Shown one piece after another: positions 1 through 9,557 of a stretch of 15,473 nt of DNA; the first letter of the stretch is position 1; every line of letters begins with the position of its first letter. Where the stretch lies: the NCBI GenBank assembly GCA_031556335.1, contig JAVBTE010000091.1, positions 1-15,473 on the forward strand. The letters are read 5' to 3'. A program made the position numbers and the translations under genes. The stretch comes from Limiplasma sp031556335. GTDB taxonomy: Bacteria > Bacillota > Clostridia > Christensenellales > Aristaeellaceae. The notes beneath the pieces were generated by a model. That model was not told the origin of the DNA. It saw only the letters and a list, made by a program, of their open reading frames with translations, and ran no database searches.

Positions 1-15
1 TTTTCGTTTTTCTTC

Positions 16-86
16 CGACCGCATGAAATGCGGTCGAATAAAGGGTCCAGGGCGAAGCCCTGGCGGGGGCTGGGGCGGAGCCCCAG
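16..86 (+). repeat. Composite three-hairpin repeat, copy 1
   Basis: Three perfect hairpins follow one another. H1 is at 16-36 (CGACCGCAT, loop GAA, ATGCGGTCG), H2 at 47-63 (CCAGGGC, GAA, GCCCTGG) and H3 at 70-86 (CTGGGGC, GGA, GCCCCAG). The spacer between H1 and H2 reads AATAAAGGGT. The same order recurs at 4605-4677, at 8891-9078 (stretched) and, inverted, at 5828-5901. A further small palindrome (93-109, GGCAGTAC/GTACTGCC) lies between this repeat and the purA stop. No T-run follows any of these hairpins on the purA strand, so a terminator role is not supported. Confidence 0.8.
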
Positions 87-121
87 TACACTGGCAGTAC
101 GGTACTGCCCTATCGCCCCCC

Positions 122-1396
122 CTACCGGTATAAAAACTCGCTGCGCTTGGGGCCGGTGCTCACCATGCGGATGGGCAACTCCAGCTGTTTTTCGAGGAAG
201 TCGATATATTTGCGGCAATTGTCGGGCAGTTTGGTGATGTCGGTTGCGCCGCGAACGTCGCTTTCCCAGCCGGGGAGGGTGGTGTAAACGGGCTTGGCGC
301 GCATCAGGGTGGGGGTGCTGGGGAAGTCCGTTATTTTTTTGCCGTCGGCTTCGTAGGCGATGCACACGGGGATTTCTTTGAGGTAGCCCAGCACGTCCAG
401 GTTGGTCAGCACGGCCTCGGTTGCGCCCTGCACCATGCAGCCGTAGCGGGTGGCCACAGCGTCAAACCAGCCCACCCGGCGGGGCCGCCCGGTGGTGGCG
501 CCATACTCCCCGGCGTCGCCGCCGCGCTTGCGCAGTTCCTCGGCCTCGTCGCCGAACAGCTCAGTGGTGAAGGGGCCCGCGCCCACACAGCTGCTGTACG
601 CCTTGGTCACCGCGAAAATGTCGGCCATATAGCGGGGGGCAACCCCGGCCCCCACGGTGCCGAAGCCGGCCAGGGGCGAGGAAGAGGTGGTGTAAGGATA
701 AATGCCGTGGTCCGGGTCCCGAAGGCTGCCCAGCTGGCCCTCCAGCAACACGGTTTTGCCTTCTTTCAGGGCCTTGTGCAGGTATACGGTGGTGTCGATA
801 ACCAGGGGGCGGATTTTTTCGCCCAGGGCGCGGAAATGCTGCACCAGGGGCTTTACATCGATGGGCGGCTTGTAGTACAGGCTTTCCAGCAGGGCGTTTT
901 TCTGGGCCAGCGCGCTGGTGAGGCGGGCGAGCAAAAGCTCCTCGTCGTAGAGCTGGCACACCTGGATGCCGATTTTCAGGTACTTGTCGCCATAAAAGGG
1001 CGCGATGCCGCTTTTGGTGGAGCCAAAGCTGGCCTTGCCCAGGCGCTCTTCCTCGAACTTGTCAAAATCCACATGATAGGGCATCATCACCTGGGCCCGG
1101 TCGCTGATGAAAAGCGTGGGCTTTTGAATGCCCCGGTCCAGCAGACCCTCGTATTCCGAAAGCAGCTTATCGATGTCCAGGGCGACCCCGGGGCCGATGA
1201 TGTTGACGATGTGGGGATGAAACACGCCGGAGGGCAACAGGTGCAGCGCAAACTTCCCAAAGTCGTTGATAATGGTGTGCCCCGCGTTGGCCCCGCCCTG
1301 GAAGCGCACCACAATATCGCTGTTTTCGGCCAGAACGTCGGTAATTTTTCCCTTGCCTTCGTCGCCCCAGTTGGCGCCAACGATGGTACGGATCAT
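122..1396 (-). CDS. purA: Adenylosuccinate synthetase PurA (divergent clostridial form)
   Basis: This is a 424-residue cytosolic enzyme joining IMP and aspartate, with GTP, to make adenylosuccinate, the first committed step from IMP to AMP. Visible family motifs are the N-terminal GDEGKGK nucleotide loop, GGANAGHT, the DHGIYPYTTSS segment, TELFGDE and TTGRPRRVGW near the C-terminal third. The ATG at 1396-1394 is preceded by AAAGGGG at good spacing, and a consensus promoter lies just upstream. The segment aligned by eye to E. coli GTTGRGIGPAY...R143 reads GSTKSGIAPFY...K, so the IMP-contacting Arg143 equivalent is Lys. The EGAQG motif reads EGQLG. I believe this variant form is common in Clostridia, from memory. 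Family assignment is secure. Whether kinetics differ is unknown. Confidence 0.96.
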   Translation of the reverse strand: MIRTIVGANWGDEGKGKITDVLAENSDIVVRFQGGANAGHTIINDFGKFALHLLPSGVFHPHIVNIIGPGVALDIDKLLSEYEGLLDRGIQKPTLFISDRAQVMMPYHVDFDKFEEERLGKASFGSTKSGIAPFYGDKYLKIGIQVCQLYDEELLLARLTSALAQKNALLESLYYKPPIDVKPLVQHFRALGEKIRPLVIDTTVYLHKALKEGKTVLLEGQLGSLRDPDHGIYPYTTSSSPLAGFGTVGAGVAPRYMADIFAVTKAYSSCVGAGPFTTELFGDEAEELRKRGGDAGEYGATTGRPRRVGWFDAVATRYGCMVQGATEAVLTNLDVLGYLKEIPVCIAYEADGKKITDFPSTPTLMRAKPVYTTLPGWESDVRGATDITKLPDNCRKYIDFLEKQLELPIRMVSTGPKRSEFLYR

Positions 1397-1444
1397 GATG
1401 ATGATCCCCTTTCCGTTCTCTTCAGGGCAAAAACCCTACTCTTC

Positions 1445-1473
1445 TTTATACTATACGCGCATGGGAATGTCAA
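1445..1473 (-). promoter_or_regulatory. SigA-type promoter for purA
   Basis: Read on the minus strand, TTGACA (1473-1468) is followed after exactly 17 bases by TATAAA (1450-1445). This predicts transcription starting near 1438 and a leader of about 40 bases before the purA start. No purine riboswitch or other aptamer is recognisable in that short leader. Confidence 0.8.
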
Positions 1474-1527
1474 GCAAACCCGGCATTCCCAAGGGCCTGC
1501 GGGGGCCCGCCGCCTTTTCCTTTTATC

Positions 1528-1557
1528 TTGCATCCCCATTCCTTGCCATGGTATAAT
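1528..1557 (+). promoter_or_regulatory. Extended -10 promoter for secA
   Basis: TATAAT at 1552-1557 is preceded by TGG, giving the extended -10 form TGnTATAAT. A TTGCAT -35 lies 18 bases upstream at 1528-1533. It runs divergently from the purA promoter about 55 bp away. The predicted leader, about 1564-1650, is GC-rich, but no recognised regulatory RNA was found in it. Confidence 0.75.
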
Positions 1558-1650
1558 ATAAGTTGAGTTATGCCGCCAAGGCCGCTTGCGCTTTTTTGCA
1601 GAGCGGCGCCGCCCTAGCCTGTGGCGGGCCAAAGGAAGGAGCACATTACC

Positions 1651-4386
<2,736 letters not shown>

Positions 4387-4394
4387 GCGCCCAG

Positions 4395-4591
4395 GCTTTG
4401 TGAAGGGGGACCTTGTCCCCCCTCACCGAAGTCCTTTTTCTCGCCTTCGGCTCGTCTCCGGACTTCTTGCTCCCCCCTGCCGGTCTGGCAGCGTTGGCGG
4501 CAAGGGCGCGGGTGGACGATTGGAGAACAATGCACTGCCCGTGGGCGGGGGAAGTGACGCTGACGCTTTGTGGAGGGGCACCTTGTCCCCC
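4395..4591 (+). repeat. Pair of 27-base direct repeats in the secA-prfB gap
   Basis: The segments 4395-4421 and 4565-4591 match at 25 of 27 positions; both begin GCTTTGTG and end CCTTGTCCCCC. Each can fold; the first is a perfect hairpin GGGGGAC-CTT-GTCCCCC. Between them lies another inverted repeat (GAAGTCC 4428-4434 with GGACTTC 4460-4466). No T-run follows the first hairpin closely enough to call a terminator for secA. The 316-base gap from 4387 to 4702 contains no convincing gene. It holds these repeats and copy 2 of the three-hairpin family. Confidence 0.65.
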
Positions 4592-4604
4592 CCTGGCAGA
4601 GCAT

Positions 4605-4677
4605 TTCACCGCGTGAAACGCGGTGAATAAGGGGTTCGGGGCGATAGCCCTGATGGGGTGCAGGGGTGAAACCCCTG
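4605..4677 (+). repeat. Composite three-hairpin repeat, copy 2
   Basis: H1 is at 4605-4627 (TTCACCGCG, TGAAA, CGCGGTGAA), H2 at 4636-4653 (TCGGGGC paired with AGCCCTGA, one G-T pair) and H3 at 4661-4677 (CAGGGGT, GAA, ACCCCTG). The spacer AATAAGGGGT and the hairpin order match copy 1. Stem bases differ from copy 1 in paired fashion: CCGCA/TGCGG there versus CCGCG/CGCGG here, and GGGGC/GCCCC versus GGGGT/ACCCC. It ends 25 bases before the prfB start. Confidence 0.8.
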
Positions 4678-4702
4678 CCCTACGTAAAGGATGTGACTTA
4701 AG

Positions 4703-5801
4703 ATGATCGACCAGGACAGATTCCGTCAGGATTTGCAGCGGCTGCGCGAAACCATCGTAAAGGCAGGGGATGCACTTTAACTTGGCCCGGATGGAGGAAG
4801 AACTTTCCGAGCTCAAGGAAGAGATGAACGCCCCGGAGTTTTGGAACAACCTGGAGCGTTCCACTGCCGTGAACAAAAAAGTATCCGCCATGGAGGGCAA
4901 AATTGGCCACGTAAAGCGGCTGAACCAGCGGGCCGACGATGTGGAGGCCATGCTTGCGTTGCTGGCGGAGGACGAGGACCCGGAGATCGCCGCGGAATGC
5001 CAGCAGGAGCTTGGCTCCCTGGAAGAGGACGCGGCGGCCCTGGAATTGGAAACCCTGATGCGGGGCGATTATGATGGCTGCGACGCCGTGCTGTCCCTTC
5101 ACGCGGGGGCGGGGGGCACCGAGGCCCAGGACTGGACCCAAATGCTCTACCGCATGTATACCCGGTATTGCGAGCGCCGGGGCTATAAGGTCACCGTGCT
5201 GGACTACCTGGACGGGGACGAGGCAGGCGTGAAATCCGTCACCTTCCAGGTGGAGGGCGAGAACGCCTACGGCTTTTTGCGCAGCGAAAAGGGCGTGCAC
5301 CGGCTGGTGCGCATTTCGCCTTTCGATTCCAACGCCCGGCGGCATACCTCCTTTTCCTCCCTGGACGTGTCGCCCATTCTGGACGACGGCGACAGCTTTG
5401 AGGTGAACCTGGAGGAAGTGCGCCTTGATACCTATCGGGCCGGCGGCGCGGGCGGCCAGCACGTAAACCGTACGGACAGCGCCGTCCGCATGACCCACAT
5501 CCCCACCGGCATCGTGGCCCAGTGCCAGAACGAACGCAGCCAGATCCAAAACCGGGAGGTTTGCCTGCGCATCCTCAAAAGCCGCCTGCTGGAGCTTCGG
5601 GAGCGGGAGCGGGAAGAGCACATGGCCGATATCAAGGGCGAGATGAAAAAAATTGAGTGGGGCAGCCAAATTCGCAGCTATGTGTTCCAGCCCTACACCA
5701 TGGTGAAGGACCACCGCACCGGCTTTGAAATGGGCAATGTGGACGACGTGATGGACGGGAACCTGGAAGGCTTTATCACGGCGTATTTGAAGATGCAGTA
5801 G
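4703..5801 (+). CDS. prfB: Peptide chain release factor 2 (programmed +1 frameshift)
   Basis: RF2 ends translation at UAA and UGA codons in the ribosomal A site. Reading starts at ATG 4703 (upstream AAAGGATGTGA pairs with the 16S end), runs 25 codons to CTT 4775-4777, meets TAA 4778-4780, and must shift +1 to continue from AAC 4779. The product, join(4703..4777, 4779..5801), is 365 residues, the length of E. coli RF2. With that numbering the stop-codon-reading SPF lands at 205-207 and the catalytic GGQ at 250-252, exactly as in E. coli RF2, which supports the shift. The Asp usual after the shift is Asn here because the stop is TAA, not TGA. Control is expected by autoregulation through RF levels. 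A start at ATG 4770 without frameshifting would lose the conserved N-terminal helix. Confidence 0.95.
4765..4781 (+). promoter_or_regulatory. prfB +1 frameshift site with UAA
   Basis: A Shine-Dalgarno-like AGGGG (4765-4769) lies 5 bases before CTT TAA C (4775-4781). The E. coli arrangement is AGGGGG, 3 bases, CTT TGA C. The layout is canonical apart from TAA in place of TGA and slightly longer spacing. The stop is in frame with ATG 4703, and the downstream RF2 reading frame is +1 relative to it. Confidence 0.9.
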
Positions 5802-5827
5802 GACGGGGTGGGGGAACAGGGGAACGC

Positions 5828-5901
5828 CAGGGGCGCTGCCCCTGAACCCCGCTCAAGGGCGATGCCCTTGAAAATCCCACTTTTGCCGCGCAGCGCGCGG
5901 C
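5828..5901 (-). repeat. Composite three-hairpin repeat, copy 3 (inverted)
   Basis: Read on the minus strand the order is H1 (5901-5885, GC-rich stem CCGCGC/GCGCGG), a 14-base spacer, H2 (5870-5854, CAAGGGC/GCCCTTG) and H3 (5844-5828, CAGGGGC/GCCCCTG). This is the same three-hairpin order as copies 1 and 2 but in the opposite orientation. It fills nearly all of the 117-base gap between prfB and the acetyltransferase gene, and H1 ends only 18 bases before the latter's start codon. Confidence 0.7.
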
Positions 5902-5918
5902 GAGGGAGACACAATCAA

Positions 5919-6719
5919 ATGGAAATTTCTTTTGTTCCCTGTGGGTGGCGGGACATCAGCCAATTGGTGGCAGAGCGCCTCAGAAAGCGACAGGCCATTG
6001 TGGAGTCCTTCTGGGAAGGGCACGTGCTGGAGGCCAACCACTACCTTTTGGGATGTGAAAATCAAACGGCAGGGCATTTTGCCATCCACGGGAAGGAGCT
6101 TCTCGTGCTTTTTGATGTACTGCCCCCCTTTGCCCGGGCTTCGCAGGAAATTTTCGCCAGGGTGAAGAACTATGAAACCGTCAAGGCCGCGTTGGTCCAT
6201 ACGGGAGATTCGTTTTTGCTAAGCCATTGTCTGGACAGCTTTGCCCGGATGGAAAAGCAGGGGTATCTGGCGGTGTATGACGAGCCTGGGCCCAATGACC
6301 CCAAACACGCGGAGGAACTTGTTCTGCGCCGGGCGATGATGCCTGAGGCGAAAGACACCCTGCTTCGGTGCGGAGATTTTTTTACGCCGGAGGAAATTGC
6401 GAGGCTGGAGGCCAAGGAAGGCCCGGCGGCATCGTCCATGGAGGTGTACCTGGCCGCCCGGGGCGGCGTGGACGTGGGCGTGGGCGTGGTGGAACCGGGC
6501 AAGATTCTGCCGGAGAACGCCTCCATCGGCATGTTTGTGCATGAGGCGTTCCGGCATCAGGGCAACGCCCGGCTGATTTTGCGGGGCTTGCAGGCCCTGT
6601 GCCGGGAGCGGGGGCTGGCTCCGACGTCGGGCTGCTGGTATTACAACCATAACTCGAAAAAAAGCCTGGAGGCGGCAGGGGCCCATTGTCCTCAGCGGCT
6701 GATTCGGTTTGAGTTTTAG
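5919..6719 (+). CDS. GNAT-family N-acetyltransferase
   Basis: This 266-residue predicted cytosolic protein has a GNAT fold in its C-terminal third. The acetyl-CoA binding region is suggested by IGMFVHEAFRHQGNARLIL (motif A, R/Q-x-x-G-x-A type), followed by GCWYYNHNSKKSLEAAGA, a typical GNAT motif B ending in which the acceptor strand carries the Asn/Ser residues. The N-terminal two thirds are less conserved and may provide substrate specificity, which cannot be inferred. The start at ATG 5919 is preceded by GGGAG at 5904-5908; an upstream in-frame ATG at 5808 would read through a hairpin repeat and is rejected. It lies 49 bases before the membrane protein gene, possibly in one transcript. Confidence 0.8.
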   Translation: MEISFVPCGWRDISQLVAERLRKRQAIVESFWEGHVLEANHYLLGCENQTAGHFAIHGKELLVLFDVLPPFARASQEIFARVKNYETVKAALVHTGDSFLLSHCLDSFARMEKQGYLAVYDEPGPNDPKHAEELVLRRAMMPEAKDTLLRCGDFFTPEEIARLEAKEGPAASSMEVYLAARGGVDVGVGVVEPGKILPENASIGMFVHEAFRHQGNARLILRGLQALCRERGLAPTSGCWYYNHNSKKSLEAAGAHCPQRLIRFEF

Positions 6720-6768
6720 CGGGGCGGGCGGGGCCGCTTGCCATCACAACATCAAGGGAGGCGCGAAC

Positions 6769-7950
6769 ATGGCGAATGAAAAGAACATCCTGGGGGATTT
6801 GGTGGAGAACATCGGCGAAGGCCTGAAAGACAAGCTGGAGGATAAAATCGACCCCGGCAAGGTATTCAGCGAGGGAAACCTGAAGAAAAAGCGCGGCGCG
6901 TTCTGGACCTGCCTCATCGCGGGCCTGCTGTTGATGGCCCTGGCCCTGGGCGCGGCGGTGTACTACAACGCCACCAAGGTCAGCCTTTTGGAAAAGGGCA
7001 TTGTGGAGAACGTGGACCTGGCCTCCGTGGGCATGGACGCCGGCGCGGCCAAGAATTTCGCGGTGTCCACGCTGGCGTATTTGCAGGGCACGGTCAGCGT
7101 ATGGGAACCGGTGATTGTGGTGGGCGACCACATCATGCCCATTCCGGAGAGCTTCAAAACCCATATGGCTACGGTGAAAAGCGGGTTTGGTTCCGCCGTG
7201 GCGGTGCTGCTGGCGGGCCTGGGCATTGTGATCGTGCTGCTGGGCCGGGCCCTGGTCGGCACAAAGGGCAGCAAAAAGAGCAGCTTTTCCGTGGGAGGGT
7301 ATTACCTGGGCGCGGGCATTTTGCTGGTGGCGATTCTGGGCATCGGCCTGTGGGGATATTTCGGCTTTGACAGCCTGTGGGGTGTTCTTCACAAGGTCCT
7401 GATTCCGGACGGCATCTTCAGCGCCGCCGAACCCATTATGCAGCTGTTTCCCGTAGGGCTGTTCGCGGGCTATTTGCAGCCCGTGGCCATGACCTTTGGG
7501 CTGCTGGCGGCCATTGTGCTGGCGCTGCCGTTGCTTTTGAAACCCCTTTCGCTGCTGCTGACCAGCCTGTTTGGCAAAAAAAGCAGCGGGGGAAGCAGCT
7601 CGGGCGCCGTTCCGGCGCTTCCCGCAGGACTTCCTCCGGAGGGCGCAAAACCGGCGCGTCCAAAAAGACCGCCTCCGGCCGCAAAACCACCTCTTCCAGC
7701 CGGTAAGGAGGCACATGAACACGCTTACGGACATGACAAGCAAAATGGAAGCCTTGCGAAACAAGGCTTCCATTCATATCCTGGCCCTGGAAAGTTCTTG
7801 CGACGAAACCGCCGCCGCCGTGGTGGAAAACGGCCGGACGGTGAAAAGCAGCGTGATTTTTTCCCAGGTGGATACCCATGCCCTGTATGGGGGCGTGGTG
7901 CCGGAAATTGCCAGCCGGGCCCATGTGGACGCCTGCGACCGGGTGATTGA
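6769..7950 (+). CDS. DUF1461/TIGR01906 membrane protein, Lit-like; C-terminal end frameshifted
   Basis: This multi-pass membrane protein starts at ATG 6769 after GGGAGGCG. It has a charged cytosolic N-terminus (1-42), four likely membrane helices (about 45-64, 143-160, 177-199, 240-262) and an extracytoplasmic loop between the first two. The family pattern is visible as THMATVK (His132) and LHKVLIPDGIF...LFPVGLF (His208). In Lit, which moves an acyl chain within lipoproteins to make the lyso form, two such histidines are catalytic. The Lit role is inferred from family membership. As read, the frame runs to 7950, 236 bases into tsaD. From about 7585 a second frame gives a Ser/Gly/Arg/Lys-rich tail ending at TAA 7704-7706, directly before tsaD. 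That frame keeps the genomic C/G third-position bias, so the native end is probably 7706 (about 312 residues) and one base is missing or shifted here. Confidence 0.72.
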   Translation: MANEKNILGDLVENIGEGLKDKLEDKIDPGKVFSEGNLKKKRGAFWTCLIAGLLLMALALGAAVYYNATKVSLLEKGIVENVDLASVGMDAGAAKNFAVSTLAYLQGTVSVWEPVIVVGDHIMPIPESFKTHMATVKSGFGSAVAVLLAGLGIVIVLLGRALVGTKGSKKSSFSVGGYYLGAGILLVAILGIGLWGYFGFDSLWGVLHKVLIPDGIFSAAEPIMQLFPVGLFAGYLQPVAMTFGLLAAIVLALPLLLKPLSLLLTSLFGKKSSGGSSSGAVPALPAGLPPEGAKPARPKRPPPAAKPPLPAGKEAHEHAYGHDKQNGSLAKQGFHSYPGPGKFLRRNRRRRGGKRPDGEKQRDFFPGGYPCPVWGRGAGNCQPGPCGRLRPGD

Positions 7951-8779
7951 CCAGGCCCTGAAAGAGGCGGGCATGGCCCTTTCCGACATGGACGCCCTGG
8001 CGGTGACCTATGGGCCGGGGCTGGTGGGCGCGCTGCTCACCGGCGTGGCCTGCATGAAGGGGCTTTCCTACACAGCGCGGCTGCCCCTGGTGCCGGTAAA
8101 CCATGTGGAGGGCCACGTCAGCGCGAATTTTTTGTCCACCCCAGACCTGCGGCCGCCCTTTTTGTGCCTGGTGGTCAGCGGCGGGCACAGCCATCTGGTA
8201 CGGGTGAACGACTACGCAAGCTATACCCTGATGGGCCAAACCGTGGACGACGCGGCCGGGGAAGCCTTTGACAAGGCGGCCCGGGTGCTGGGGCTGGCCT
8301 ATCCCGGCGGACCGCTGCTTTCCAAGCTGGCGCAGGAGGGAAACGACGCCTATCTGGCCCTGCCCCGCCCATCTCCGGAAGGCCGGTATGATTACAGCTT
8401 TTCGGGCCTGAAAACCGCATTTTTGAACGCCTGCCACAAGATGGAGCAAAAGGGCCTGCCCCTGCCAAAGGCGGATTTGGCCGCCTCCTTCCAGCGGGCG
8501 GTGGTGGACAGCCTGGCGGAAAAAGCGGTGCTGGCCCTTCAGGACAGCGGGCTTGAAACGCTGTGCCTGGCCGGAGGCGTCAGCGCCAACGGGCTGTTGC
8601 GCCAGACAATGACGACCCTTGCCAAAGCGCGGGGATTTCGCCTGTGCATGCCGGAGCTTTGGCTGTGCACCGACAACGCCGCCATGATTGGCAGCGCCGC
8701 CTACTACCGCCTGTTACAAGGCGAAATCGCGGAGCTCACCTTGAACGCCAAGCCGGACCTAAGGCTGTGCGGCGCGTAA
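7715..8779 (+). CDS. tsaD: tRNA t6A37 threonylcarbamoyltransferase TsaD
   Basis: TsaD transfers the threonylcarbamoyl group from threonylcarbamoyl-AMP to A37 of ANN-decoding tRNAs, working with TsaB and TsaE (neither is in this window). The 354 residues show the ASKHA/Kae1 signatures ILALESSCDETAAAVV (N-terminus), HVEGH (His130, His134, metal ligands), CLVVSGGHSHLV, GQTVDDAAGEAFDKAARVLGL, DYSFSGLKTA, LAGGVSANGLLR and CTDNAAMIG. The chosen ATG 7715 follows TAAGGAGG with only 3 bases between, which is tight. ATG 7733 or 7745 would remove part of a roughly 20-residue lead before the conserved ILALESS, so the start is less certain than the identity. The TAA of the ribosome-binding site is the probable native stop of the upstream gene, suggesting coupled translation. 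Confidence 0.96.
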   Translation: MNTLTDMTSKMEALRNKASIHILALESSCDETAAAVVENGRTVKSSVIFSQVDTHALYGGVVPEIASRAHVDACDRVIDQALKEAGMALSDMDALAVTYGPGLVGALLTGVACMKGLSYTARLPLVPVNHVEGHVSANFLSTPDLRPPFLCLVVSGGHSHLVRVNDYASYTLMGQTVDDAAGEAFDKAARVLGLAYPGGPLLSKLAQEGNDAYLALPRPSPEGRYDYSFSGLKTAFLNACHKMEQKGLPLPKADLAASFQRAVVDSLAEKAVLALQDSGLETLCLAGGVSANGLLRQTMTTLAKARGFRLCMPELWLCTDNAAMIGSAAYYRLLQGEIAELTLNAKPDLRLCGA

Positions 8780-8808
8780 GCCTTTGCGGGGTTGCATCCT
8801 GTTTTTTC

Positions 8809-8837
8809 AAAGTGGCGCAAGCCACTTTTTCTTTTTT
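8809..8837 (+). terminator. Intrinsic terminator after tsaD
   Basis: A perfect 8-bp stem AAAGTGGC/GCCACTTT with a GCAA tetraloop (8809-8828) is followed by TTCTTTTTT (8829-8837). It lies 30 bases after the tsaD stop and closes the secA-to-tsaD stretch. Confidence 0.9.
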
Positions 8838-8890
8838 GAAGATAGTCTCCCTTTTGTTTCGCCTTGCCACTTCTGTTGTCCTTTCCCTTT

Positions 8891-9078
8891 GCCCGTGCGC
8901 AGCGCGGGCAAAAAAGGGTCCAGGGGCTTTGCCCCTGGTGGGGCACCGCCAGCGAGCGTGGACCCGGTGGGCCCTTCGGCGTAGCCGAAAGCGAGCGAGA
9001 GGTGGGGCTTGAGGCGAGCATAGGCCATGGCAATGGCCTATGCGACGACCGAAAGGCCGGAGCAGGGGGTGAAACCCC
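8891..9078 (+). repeat. Composite three-hairpin repeat, copy 4 (stretched)
   Basis: H1 is at 8891-8909 (GCCCGTGC/GCGCGGGC), a 10-base spacer AAAAAAGGGT follows, and H2 is at 8920-8938 (CCAGGGGC/GCCCCTGG), just as in copy 1. The H3 equivalent (GGGGT, GAA, ACCCC at 9066-9078, identical to the core of copy 2 H3) comes about 127 bases later. The extra DNA between holds two more hairpins: TTCGGC/GCCGAA at 8975-8989 and a perfect 11-bp stem GCATAGGCCAT/ATGGCCTATGC at 9018-9043. The whole 415-base gap from 8780 to 9194 has no convincing gene. Confidence 0.65.
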
Positions 9079-9117
9079 TACTTTCGTCCCCCGCTGTTCG
9101 TCGCCCTCCCCTTTTGA

Positions 9118-9144
9118 ACACAAGCTGCGGAGTCTCATAAGATG
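9118..9144 (+). promoter_or_regulatory. Possible SigK-type (sporulation) promoter
   Basis: AC at 9118-9119, exactly 16 bases, then CATAAGATG at 9136-9144 resembles the SigK pattern AC-N16-CATANNNTA with one mismatch in the last base. It would start transcription near 9150, about 45 bases before the start codon of the cysteine-rich protein. The pattern is short and could arise by chance. Confidence 0.3.
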
Positions 9145-9194
9145 ATAGGGGCGTGGCATTTTCCGCCCGCCCGATCTTTGAAGGAGGTAAGACT

Positions 9195-9557
9195 ATGTGC
9201 TGTTTTCGCTCTTGCGGATGCATGAATAGCTGCTTTCAGCCCGTGTGCTGCCCTCAGCCTGTGTGTCCTCCCCAACCCGTGTGCCCTCCCCAGCCCAATA
9301 TCATCATTCTGGGCGGCCAGGTGACCGGCGCGGGCGGTGCTGTGGCCAATTTCCCCATCAATTTCACCGTTGACGGGATTCCCGGCACCACCACCACGGA
9401 CGCCAACGGCCGTTATACCATCGTGGCCCCCCGGGGCGCAATCGTTACGATCTCGCCTCAGCCGGCTGTTGGCGTCATTGTGACCCCCACTGCCTATACC
9501 GAGCGGGCCTGCGTGGACCGGGCCGACCTCAACTTCACCTTATCGCCGCTGGTATAA
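9195..9557 (+). CDS. Small cysteine-rich protein with beta-sandwich-like tail
   Basis: This 120-residue protein starts at ATG 9195 after a perfect AAGGAGG (9181-9187). The first 30 residues hold nine cysteines, with three tandem copies of a QPVC(C/P)P hexad ending in PPQP. No signal peptide or membrane segment is present. From about residue 36, a glycine/threonine-rich region with TTTTDANGRYTIVAPRGAIVTI resembles the carboxypeptidase-regulatory or CNA-B type beta-sandwich, where the D-x-N-G-x-Y-x-I pattern is typical. Cys106 is the only cysteine in that part. Cysteine-rich, signal-less proteins of this kind are often cross-linked into spore coats, and a weak SigK-like promoter lies upstream. 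The spore role is inference; I do not recognise a named family. It stands alone, after the tsaD terminator and before the nrdD control region. Confidence 0.78.
   Translation: MCCFRSCGCMNSCFQPVCCPQPVCPPQPVCPPQPNIIILGGQVTGAGGAVANFPINFTVDGIPGTTTTDANGRYTIVAPRGAIVTISPQPAVGVIVTPTAYTERACVDRADLNFTLSPLV

Noticed and set aside
11..36. H1 hairpin as a purA terminator
   Set aside because: On the purA strand the bases after the stem are A-rich, not T-rich, so it does not fit an intrinsic terminator.
5808..5918. Upstream start of the acetyltransferase at 5808
   Set aside because: The extension would read through the inverted hairpin repeat; ATG 5919 has GGGAG at a suitable distance.
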